64,000 bases of DNA. Source: Empedobacter sp036647415 (GTDB lineage Bacteria; Bacteroidota; Bacteroidia; Flavobacteriales; Weeksellaceae). This document shows, piece by piece, positions 42,223 through 49,059 of this stretch (its first letter is position 1; the number at the start of each line of letters is the position of its first letter). The notes beneath the pieces are model-generated. The model saw only the letters and a list, made by a program, of their open reading frames with translations, was not told the origin of the DNA and did not search any database. The position numbers were made by a program, and so were the translations under genes. The DNA lies in assembly GCF_036647415.1 (NCBI RefSeq), contig NZ_JAVXKG010000003.1, positions 95,964 through 159,963 of the forward strand, in the 5' to 3' direction.

Positions 42223-43584
42223 TTAGATTGTCATTGAGAATATTCGTGTTTCGGGTTCATTATCTATCATTCTCTTATCGAATGGCATACAAACATTTCT
42301 TACGAATGGACGACCTTCTTCTTTTACGATTAATCCATCTTGAACAAACTCTATCAAACCGTCATTCACCATACCTTGTAACATTGCTTTTATACGATCT
42401 ACATCGTTTATTTTAGCATTTTCGTCTGCCCAAGATGTTTGTAAATTACACATCAAATTTAATATATGACGACGCATAATTAAATCTTCTTCTGATAAAA
42501 TATGTCCTTTGAAAACTGATAATTCTCCGTTGTTTATTGATTTTTCGTATTCTTCTACCGTCTTCTCATTTTGAGCAAAACTGTACCAAGAATCACTGAT
42601 AGACGAAACTCCCAAACCAACCATTAATTGTGTTTTAGAAGAAGAATACCCCATAAAATTACGGTGCAACGTATCATTTTTCATTGATTGATACATTGAG
42701 TCTTGCTCTAAAGCAAAATGGTCCATTCCTACTTCGAAATAACCCATATCCTCGAACATTTGCTTTCCTTCTTCGTACAAAGCACGTTTCAATTCTGGCG
42801 ATGGTAAATCTTCGTCGTGAAAACCACGTTGACCAACACCTTTTATCCACGGCACATGCGCATAGCTATAGAAAGAAATACGATCTGGATTTAATTGTTT
42901 TGTCAAATTAATTGTTTCCGTCATTCCTTCCATCGTTTGATGTGGAAGTCCGAAAATTAAATCGTGAGAAACAGATGTAAATCCAATTTCGCGCGCTTCT
43001 TCCGTTGCTTGCTTCACATTCTCGAAAGGTTGAACACGATTTATCGCTTTTTGTACTTTAAGATCATAATCTTGTACACCGTACGAAATTCGTCTAAAAC
43101 CTAAATCAAATAAAACTTGTAGATGCTCTTTTGTTGTATTATTTGGATGACCTTCTAAACTAAATTCATGTCCTTCGGCAATATCCGCATATTCAAAAAT
43201 TCCATCTATTAATTTCTTCAGATTTTCTGGCGAAAAAAATGTTGGTGTTCCTCCTCCCAAATGTATTTCTTTGATTTTGGGACGAGTAGAAAACAAATCT
43301 ACATATAATTTCCATTCTTTTAGCACTGTATCGATGTACGGAACTTCTACTGAATGTTGTTTCGTAATACGTTTGTTACATGCACAAAATGTACATAAAG
43401 CCTCACAAAATGGTAAATGTATGTAAATTGATATTCCTTCTGCTTCATTACTTTCATCGAAAGATCGTTGAAAAGTTTCTATCCAACCTTGTTTTGTGAA
43501 ATTATCATTGTCCCAAAAAGGTACAGTTGGATAACTTGTATAACGAGGTCCTGGAATATTGTATTTCTGAATTAAATTATTCAT
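42223..43584 (-). CDS. hemN: Oxygen-independent coproporphyrinogen III oxidase
   Basis: HemN is a radical SAM enzyme that decarboxylates coproporphyrinogen III to protoporphyrinogen IX in heme synthesis without oxygen. The 453-residue length fits true HemN rather than HemW. The N-terminus is PRYTSYPTVPFW, the iron-sulfur site is FCEALCTFCACNKRIT (CxxxCxxCxC), then LGGGTPTFFSP and YGVQDYD, and the HemN-specific YSYAHVPWIKGVGQRGF and GMDHFALEQD. The short region upstream has a 26-bp inverted repeat that may be regulatory. Confidence 0.96.
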   Translation of the reverse strand: MNNLIQKYNIPGPRYTSYPTVPFWDNDNFTKQGWIETFQRSFDESNEAEGISIYIHLPFCEALCTFCACNKRITKQHSVEVPYIDTVLKEWKLYVDLFSTRPKIKEIHLGGGTPTFFSPENLKKLIDGIFEYADIAEGHEFSLEGHPNNTTKEHLQVLFDLGFRRISYGVQDYDLKVQKAINRVQPFENVKQATEEAREIGFTSVSHDLIFGLPHQTMEGMTETINLTKQLNPDRISFYSYAHVPWIKGVGQRGFHDEDLPSPELKRALYEEGKQMFEDMGYFEVGMDHFALEQDSMYQSMKNDTLHRNFMGYSSSKTQLMVGLGVSSISDSWYSFAQNEKTVEEYEKSINNGELSVFKGHILSEEDLIMRRHILNLMCNLQTSWADENAKINDVDRIKAMLQGMVNDGLIEFVQDGLIVKEEGRPFVRNVCMPFDKRMIDNEPETRIFSMTI

Positions 43585-43599
43585 ATCTAAAAAATTAAA

Positions 43600-43625
43600 A
43601 ATACTTAACCATTTGATTAAGTATT
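43600..43625 (-). promoter_or_regulatory. Inverted repeat between kdsA and hemN
   Basis: AATACTTAA (43600-43608) and TTAAGTATT (43617-43625) form a perfect 9-bp inverted repeat with an 8-bp spacer, 16 bp upstream of the hemN start. It could be an operator for hemN or a weak terminator for kdsA; it lacks a T run, so an operator is slightly favoured. Confidence 0.45.
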
Positions 43626-43651
43626 ATTTAATAAATTATTTTAAAATCTTA

Positions 43652-44461
43652 TTATAGAATTGATTGACGAACTCTAACCAATTTTGTTAACAAACCTTCT
43701 AACAAGTCTAATTGTAACATATTTGCTCCATCACTTTTTGCATTCTTAGGATCTGGATGCGTTTCTATAAACAAACCATTAGCTCCTACTACAATACCTG
43801 CTTTGGCAATTGTTTCTATTAACTCTGGTTTACCTCCAGTAACACCTGAAGCCTGATTTGGCTGCTGAAGTGAGTGTGTAACATCTAAAATAACTGGTGC
43901 ATAATTTTGCATCACAGGAATTCCACGATAGTCTACCACCAAATCTCCATAACCTAGCATTGTACCACGCTCTATAATTGCAACATTACTGTTACCAGAA
44001 TCTGTAACTTTTTCTACTGGAAATTTCATTGCTTCTGGCGAAAGAAATTGTCCTTTTTTTAGTGTCACATGTTTACCCGTTTTTGCTGCTGCAACAACTA
44101 AGTCTGTTTGACGAACTAAAAATGCAGGAATTTGTAAAACATCAACATAAGCCGCTGCCATTTCTGCATGAAAAGGCTCGTGGATATCAGTAGTTGTAGG
44201 TACATCAAAAGTTTCTCCAATTTTCTGGATAATTTTTAATGCTTTTTCATCTCCAATTCCTGTAAAACTATCAATACGAGAACGATTTGCTTTTTTGAAT
44301 GATCCTTTAAAAATATAAGGAATCTCCAATTTATCTGTAATAGTAATTACACGTTCCGCAATTCTCAACGCCATATCTTCACTCTCGATGGCACATGGAC
44401 CAGCAAGTAAAAAGAAGTTTGACGAATCTTTGTGTTTTATGTTTGATAAAGTTTCTATCAT
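43652..44461 (-). CDS. kdsA: 3-deoxy-8-phosphooctulonate synthase
   Basis: KdsA condenses arabinose 5-phosphate and phosphoenolpyruvate to KDO 8-phosphate for lipopolysaccharide core. The 269-residue barrel shows FFLLAGPCAIESEDMAL, FKGSFKKANRSR, DIHEPFHAEMAA, LQIPAFLVRQTDL, LKKGQFLSPEAM and ETHPDPKNAKSDG. The position before AGPCAIES and overall layout are standard. It has a -7 box only 5 nt before its ATG. Confidence 0.97.
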   Translation of the reverse strand: MIETLSNIKHKDSSNFFLLAGPCAIESEDMALRIAERVITITDKLEIPYIFKGSFKKANRSRIDSFTGIGDEKALKIIQKIGETFDVPTTTDIHEPFHAEMAAAYVDVLQIPAFLVRQTDLVVAAAKTGKHVTLKKGQFLSPEAMKFPVEKVTDSGNSNVAIIERGTMLGYGDLVVDYRGIPVMQNYAPVILDVTHSLQQPNQASGVTGGKPELIETIAKAGIVVGANGLFIETHPDPKNAKSDGANMLQLDLLEGLLTKLVRVRQSIL

Positions 44462-44465
44462 CTTG

Positions 44466-44473
44466 CAAATTTA
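44466..44473 (-). promoter_or_regulatory. -7 box of kdsA
   Basis: The minus strand reads TAAATTTG, an exact TAnnTTTG, ending 4-5 nt before the start codon, implying a leaderless or near-leaderless mRNA. Confidence 0.62.
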
Positions 44474-44498
44474 AGCAAAGTTATCGACTTATTTTTCA

Positions 44499-44506
44499 TA
44501 ATTTTG
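44499..44506 (+). promoter_or_regulatory. -7 box of the YgjV-like gene
   Basis: TAATTTTG matches TAnnTTTG, 31 nt before the ATG at 44538, back-to-back with the kdsA box. Confidence 0.55.
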
Positions 44507-44537
44507 CCTATACTTTATCATTCTTATTTATCGTTTT

Positions 44538-44771
44538 ATGGATTTTTTATCTAACATCAATGTAGCCGATATTTTTGGTTACTTGGCATCAGTATTTATC
44601 GTATTAGCATTCTTTTTTTCAAAGATTACAACCATTAGAGTTATCAATGCAATTGGTTGTGTATGTTTTGTAATTTATGCATGGATGTACGATGCTTGGC
44701 CAGTTCTTATACCAAATGCTATTTTATTTTTAGTACAAGCTTATTATATTGCTTTCAAACCTGGAAAATAA
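44538..44771 (+). CDS. Small YgjV-like inner-membrane protein
   Basis: This 77-residue protein has three membrane segments (VADIFGYLASVFIVLAFFF, about 9-27; VINAIGCVCFVIYAWMY, about 35-51; LIPNAILFLVQAYYIAF, about 57-73). The pattern of a small three-helix unit with a central YAW resembles YgjV-type proteins of unknown function. It is 15 bp upstream of the glycosyltransferase gene, so the two are probably co-transcribed. Confidence 0.78.
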   Translation: MDFLSNINVADIFGYLASVFIVLAFFFSKITTIRVINAIGCVCFVIYAWMYDAWPVLIPNAILFLVQAYYIAFKPGK

Positions 44772-44786
44772 TAAAACATACTGAAA

Positions 44787-45905
44787 TTGAAAATTCTATC
44801 TGCTGTTATAAATAACATTGAAACAGATCAACGACTTGATAAAGTTTGCCATTCTTTAATAAGTTTTGGATATGATGTCGAATTAATTGGGACAACTTTA
44901 CGTGGAAAACCAAATTTGAATAAACCATACAAAACGCATTTTATTGACATGAAAAATCAATCTTCTGCAAAAATGTATGCTGAATTTAATTTTAAATTAT
45001 TTTTTACATTATTAAAAAAATCAGACAAAAAAACTATTTTATTAGCCAATGATTTAGACAGTTTATTACCTTTTTATTTGGTAAGTAAACTATATCGTTT
45101 GCCTTTGGTTTTTGATAGTCATGAAATTTTTTCGGAGTTGCCTTCTTTAAACAATCGTCCAAAAACAAAAAAAGTTTGGAAAACCTTAGAAAGATTTTTA
45201 ATTCCGAAAGTCAAGCACTTTTATACCGTAAGCGATGGATATGCAAATTGGTTCAAAAAAGAATATGGCGCTAATCCGGCTGTGATTAGAAATGTTCCCA
45301 ACCAAACAAAATTAAACGATAAACAAGATTTTATTTTCTTTCATCTACCTCCAAATCCAACTAACGAAAAAATTGTAATGTATCAAGGCGCAATCAACAT
45401 GAGTCGAGGAATCGATAAAATGATAGAAGCTTTTTTACATATCGATAATTGTCAATTTTGGATTGCTGGCGATGGGCCTAAAAAAACAGAATACGAACAA
45501 ATGGTGAGAGATTTAAATTTGACCAATCGCATCCATTTTTTAGGAAATATTCCCCCAAAAACTTTAAAAACTATTACACCTTTAGCCGAAATAGGAATGA
45601 GTATGGAAGAAGATCTAGGTCTAAGCTATCGTTATGCTCTACCGAATAAATTATTTGACTTTATGCAGGCTGGTATTCCAATTTTAGGAACAAATCTTCC
45701 TGAAATAAAAAAAACAATAGAAGAATATAAAGTAGGAAAAGTGATTGATAATCACAACCCAAAACATATTGCAGAAAAATTACAAGAAATCTTAAACGAA
45801 GGAAAAAAAGCGTATAAAACAAATTTACAAGAAGCTGCAAAAGAGCTTTGTTGGGAAAATGAAGAAAATAAATTAAAAACTATTTTCGAACAGATAAAAA
45901 AATAG
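44787..45905 (+). CDS. Family 4/1 (GT-B) glycosyltransferase
   Basis: A 372-residue retaining GT-B enzyme: the N-terminal NIETDQRLDKVCHSLISFGY, FDSHEIFSELPS, VSDGYANWFKKEYG, the donor domain from VMYQGAINMSRGIDKMIEAF, WIAGDGPKKTEYE, HFLGNIPP, and a final EX7E-type site in MEEDLGLSYRYALPNKLFD. It starts at TTG (44787), as MKILSAVINN matches the expected beginning. It belongs with the small YgjV-like gene and faces a leftward pair including a second glycosyltransferase, so a small cell-surface glycan locus is likely. Confidence 0.9.
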   Translation: MKILSAVINNIETDQRLDKVCHSLISFGYDVELIGTTLRGKPNLNKPYKTHFIDMKNQSSAKMYAEFNFKLFFTLLKKSDKKTILLANDLDSLLPFYLVSKLYRLPLVFDSHEIFSELPSLNNRPKTKKVWKTLERFLIPKVKHFYTVSDGYANWFKKEYGANPAVIRNVPNQTKLNDKQDFIFFHLPPNPTNEKIVMYQGAINMSRGIDKMIEAFLHIDNCQFWIAGDGPKKTEYEQMVRDLNLTNRIHFLGNIPPKTLKTITPLAEIGMSMEEDLGLSYRYALPNKLFDFMQAGIPILGTNLPEIKKTIEEYKVGKVIDNHNPKHIAEKLQEILNEGKKAYKTNLQEAAKELCWENEENKLKTIFEQIKK

Positions 45906-45933
45906 ATTAGCAAAAACTAATCTATTTTTTTTT
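45901..45933 (+). terminator. Terminator of the GT-B gene
   Basis: Stem AATAGATTAG / CTAATCTATT with a 6-nt loop and a long T run. The TAG stop codon is inside the stem. Confidence 0.9.
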
Positions 45934-46744
45934 ATTTTTTATAAATATGTGAATTTTCGACAATTCCTTTCTTAAAAATCTTACGCACTCCCATTCGTAG
46001 CGCATTATCAACTTGTAAAAATTGATCTAAAACTTTTTGTTCAGGACGTCCTCTAAACGAGGTTACATGAAAAGTATCTGTTTTTCTTAATGGTTCTTTC
46101 GAAAAATAATAATTCGAAACACATTTTCTAAATCCGTCATACACAACTGGCGAAACCGAGTGCAACGAATTGTTATGTGTAGCCATAACAGCTAATCGAT
46201 TAAATTTACTAAAAATGGTTATTTGATCATTTTTCAGACCATTTGGCCATATCTCTAAATTCCCACCATATTCTTCTTTCCAATTTGGTGTTACATAGTA
46301 CAATAAATTCAAAACTCGCCACAATTCTCTTTTTGCATCGTGCGAATTATCCAAATGTGGCTGTAAAAATTGGCTATTCCCCATCATAGACAATCCTCCT
46401 GCATAAAGAGATGTATCTGGAATTGGTTGCTTTATTTCGCAAATTTCTGCAATCAAATACACAATTCGCTCGTCTTGAAAGGCATAAATGATTTCCTCTA
46501 AATCAGAATGATATTGATTCATTTGAACAGCAATATATTTATCTTCTTTCAAACTTTTTTTCAAAACCATGTCTTCCTTTTTTGGAAAAACTTGACTTAT
46601 TTCCAAAGCTAAATCCTCTGGCAATAAATCATCAATCCAGAAATATCCGATTTCATTTTTACTACTATTATACTGTTTTTTTATTTCTTCTTTTTTATCA
46701 GAAATCCGGTGTAGAATTATATTTGCATACTCAGTTCGGTTCAT
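45932..46744 (-). CDS. 2-oxoglutarate/Fe(II)-dependent oxygenase (prolyl-hydroxylase-like)
   Basis: This 270-residue protein has the double-stranded beta-helix iron site: HxD in FLQPHLDNSHDAK (about residues 130-135), the distal His in NNSLHSVSPV (about 190) and the 2-oxoglutarate-binding Arg in GFRKCVSNYYF. Between them is WRVLNLLYYVTPNW and YGGNLEIWP, typical of prolyl 4-hydroxylase-like oxygenases. The N-terminus (EIGYFWIDDLLPEDLALEI) matches the same family. It lies next to a family 2 glycosyltransferase, so hydroxylation of a glycan, lipid or peptide acceptor is plausible. The substrate is unknown. Confidence 0.85.
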   Translation of the reverse strand: MNRTEYANIILHRISDKKEEIKKQYNSSKNEIGYFWIDDLLPEDLALEISQVFPKKEDMVLKKSLKEDKYIAVQMNQYHSDLEEIIYAFQDERIVYLIAEICEIKQPIPDTSLYAGGLSMMGNSQFLQPHLDNSHDAKRELWRVLNLLYYVTPNWKEEYGGNLEIWPNGLKNDQITIFSKFNRLAVMATHNNSLHSVSPVVYDGFRKCVSNYYFSKEPLRKTDTFHVTSFRGRPEQKVLDQFLQVDNALRMGVRKIFKKGIVENSHIYKK

Positions 46745-46795
46745 ATTTTAGTGTTAATTCATATAAATTTAAGAAAATTTCTATTATTAAATTTA

Positions 46796-47689
46796 TTATT
46801 TGTGATTCATTTTACTCAAAAGCAAGTCTAATTTATAAATTTGAAAAATGTTGATAGATGGATTATTAGAAATTAAATTTCTATACATAAAAGGTCTTAT
46901 TTTTTTGAATAGAATCCTAAATAAATAAACCAATTTATATTTTTTTAATTTTAAATAAAATTCAACCAATCGAGTATTATCTATAATATTATCTTGATTT
47001 TCATACAATCTAATCATACTCTCAATTGCTAAATTTGTCTTATTCAAAAAACATTTATTACTCTCTAATCCTAGGTGATAAACTCTATTTTCTATAAAAA
47101 GGACGTTAACATCAATATTTTTTAAACTTAAACCAAAAAGTGTATCTATACCACCATATAATTTTTTGTCTGATTTAAATTTATTTTTTTGCAATACCGA
47201 TTTATGAATTAGAAAATTACATGTTTTAAAGTTTAGATACGGATTTTCATTCGCTTCTTCTGTAGCCTGAACTTCGTATTTTCGTCCATATTTCCAACGT
47301 AAAATTCCCTCAGATGGTTCTTCATCTTGATACAAAAGTCCACCACAAAAAACCTCTTTTTTATTTCTTGTTAACTGCAAATATTCTTTTAAAAAAAACT
47401 CTTTTACAGGTAAAACGTCCGCATCTAAGTAAATTAACCAATCATATTTCGCTAGAGTAAACAAAAAATTAAGTGCATCTGCAATTCCTTTATTTTCATC
47501 TGAAATATAATACGTAAATCCAAACTGATTAATTATTGATTGATTACATTCAACCAAAGATTTATTTGATGAAAAATCATCATAAAAAATAACTTCTATC
47601 TCAGTTTCCAACTCAGAAATCTGACGATTTAACTCCTCAGCTAAATCTCTAATATTCCAGTTATAGACAGGAACTAAAATTGAAATCAT
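46796..47689 (-). CDS. Family 2 glycosyltransferase
   Basis: A GT-A transferase of 297 residues: MISILVPVYNWNIRDLAEEL, VIFYDDFSSN, DENKGIADALNFL, and the nucleotide-sugar site YDWLIYLDADVLP (DAD). The C-terminal part includes IHKSVLQKNKFKSDKKLYGG, FGLSLKN and VYHLGLESNKCFLNKTN. It is 52 bp upstream of the oxygenase gene on the same strand. The gene is more A+T-rich than its neighbours, common for surface-glycan genes. Confidence 0.87.
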   Translation of the reverse strand: MISILVPVYNWNIRDLAEELNRQISELETEIEVIFYDDFSSNKSLVECNQSIINQFGFTYYISDENKGIADALNFLFTLAKYDWLIYLDADVLPVKEFFLKEYLQLTRNKKEVFCGGLLYQDEEPSEGILRWKYGRKYEVQATEEANENPYLNFKTCNFLIHKSVLQKNKFKSDKKLYGGIDTLFGLSLKNIDVNVLFIENRVYHLGLESNKCFLNKTNLAIESMIRLYENQDNIIDNTRLVEFYLKLKKYKLVYLFRILFKKIRPFMYRNLISNNPSINIFQIYKLDLLLSKMNHK

Positions 47690-47703
47690 ACGAATTGTTT
47701 AAA

Positions 47704-47738
47704 AATAAAAAAAGAGTCTACATAAATGTAAACTCTTT
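47704..47738 (-). terminator. Terminator of the FtsE-type ATPase gene
   Basis: Read leftward: AAAGAGTTTACAT / ATGTAGACTCTTT with one mismatch, followed by TTT-rich sequence. Confidence 0.85.
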
Positions 47739-47766
47739 CTTTTAAAATATATTGTTTTAAATAATT

Positions 47767-48459
47767 TTATTCTGTAATTGCTTCTACAACTTCAAATAAT
47801 TTTCCGTCCTCACAACGTACTTTACGCGCAGGATAACGACGAATTATCTCATAATCGTGTGTTGCCATTACAACTGCACAATTATTTTCTTTAGAAACCG
47901 ATAATAACAAATCCATAATATCATTAGATGTTTCTGGATCTAAGTTTCCTGTAGGCTCATCGGCCAAAATAAGCTCAGGATGATTAAGAAGTGCACGTGC
48001 AATAGACACACGTTGTTGCTCTCCACCAGAAAGACGGAAAGGCATCATCTTCTTTTTAGACAACATACCTACTGAATCTAAAACTTCATTTATTCTATTT
48101 TCAATTGCTACTTTATCTTTCCAGCCTGTTGCTTTCAGAACAAACGTCAAATTTTGTTCTACTGTACGATCTGTTAATAATTGAAAATCTTGAAAAACAA
48201 TTCCTAAATGTCTTCTCAAATCAGGTATTTTACTTGTTTTTAGTGTTTTCAAATCAACACCTACAACTTTACCTTGACCAGTTTGCAAAGGTAAATCACC
48301 ATAAAGCACTTTCAATAAACTACTTTTTCCACTTCCTGTTTTACCAATTAGGTAAACAAATTCACCTTCGTTAAGCGTAAAATTAACGTCTGATAAAACC
48401 AAGTGATTTCGTTGAAATATTGAAGATTGACTAAGTTCAATTACATTATTAGATTCCAT
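47767..48459 (-). CDS. ftsE: ABC-transporter ATPase, FtsE-like
   Basis: This 230-residue ATPase has Walker A LIGKTGSGKSSLLKVLYG, the Q loop GIVFQDFQLL, the signature LSGGEQQRVSIARALL, Walker B LILADEPTGNLDPET and the H loop VVMATHDYEI. The short length and the RHLGIVFQDFQLLTDRTVEQN segment match FtsE, which with FtsX controls peptidoglycan hydrolases at division. FtsX is not in the window. The ATG at 48459 was chosen; a longer frame to 48516 would run across the promoter box. LolD or MacB-type ATPases are an alternative. Confidence 0.82.
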   Translation of the reverse strand: MESNNVIELSQSSIFQRNHLVLSDVNFTLNEGEFVYLIGKTGSGKSSLLKVLYGDLPLQTGQGKVVGVDLKTLKTSKIPDLRRHLGIVFQDFQLLTDRTVEQNLTFVLKATGWKDKVAIENRINEVLDSVGMLSKKKMMPFRLSGGEQQRVSIARALLNHPELILADEPTGNLDPETSNDIMDLLLSVSKENNCAVVMATHDYEIIRRYPARKVRCEDGKLFEVVEAITE

Positions 48460-48479
48460 ACTTTCTAAAGTCTTTGAGA

Positions 48480-48487
48480 CAAATGTA
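48480..48487 (-). promoter_or_regulatory. -7 box of the FtsE-type gene
   Basis: The minus strand reads TACATTTG, an exact TAnnTTTG, 20 nt before the start. It directly abuts the T run of the rpmH terminator. Confidence 0.6.
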
Positions 48488-48520
48488 AAAAAAAAGCTTG
48501 AAAGAAATACTCTCAAGCTT
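48487..48520 (-). terminator. Terminator of rpmH
   Basis: Read leftward: AAGCTTGA / TCAAGCTT with an 11-nt loop, then a run of T that runs into the -7 box of the next gene. Confidence 0.8.
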
Positions 48521-48541
48521 ATTTTTTATGATTTGAAAAGA

Positions 48542-48700
48542 TTATCTTTTAGCTCTTACGTCACTAATAGATACTGCTGCTCTTCCTTTTTTTCTACGAG
48601 CCGCTAAAATTTTGCGTCCGTTTTTAGAAGCCATACGCTCACGGAAACCGTGTTTGTTTCTTTTCTTTCTGTTACTTGGTTGAAATGTTCTTTTACTCAT
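48542..48700 (-). CDS. rpmH: 50S ribosomal protein L34
   Basis: This is a 52-residue, highly basic ribosomal protein: it starts MSKRTFQPSNRKKRNKHGFR, continues ERMASKNGRKILAARRKKGR and ends AAVSISDVRAKR. Every block matches L34. The product is short, so length-filtered gene finders miss it. It is followed by its own terminator and preceded by a gap of about 360 bp. The rnpA gene that usually follows rpmH in other phyla is not here, and rnpB is 22 kb away. Confidence 0.97.
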   Translation of the reverse strand: MSKRTFQPSNRKKRNKHGFRERMASKNGRKILAARRKKGRAAVSISDVRAKR

Positions 48701-48843
48701 CTTTACTAAGTTCTAATCCATTACTCGAATGGGTTGTAAATATACAGTTAATATTATTAATTCAAAAATCAAATTGAAAATTACAAAAAATATGAATTAA
48801 TAGATAAACCGTGTCCGTTCTACAATTTGTAATTTTCGAAGTG

Positions 48844-48851
48844 CAAATATA
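48844..48851 (-). promoter_or_regulatory. Candidate -7 box of rpmH with a long leader
   Basis: The minus strand reads TATATTTG, an exact TAnnTTTG, about 145 nt before the rpmH ATG. The 359-bp gap 48701-49059 contains this leader and the gyrA upstream region and no gene. The leader is A+T-rich and has no clear autoregulatory fold by eye. Confidence 0.45.
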
Positions 48852-49059
48852 AAAACATTTTTTTGTTTAGCAATAAAAATTTAAAACAATAACTTATAAA
48901 TTTTATTAACAATTCTTATTTTAAATCTAAATTTTATCAATCTAATCAAAAATTAAAAATAAAACCTTAAAACTTTCACAAAACATCAAATAACTTGATT
49001 TCGTCACATTCTTTTATGGTTAATTTTTGTATCTTAGCCACCTTATATATCAAAACAAT

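Noticed and set aside
49027..49059. Longer start for gyrA
   Set aside because: It would use a non-ATG codon in the promoter region. MTEGEKLIPI is the typical gyrA beginning in this group.
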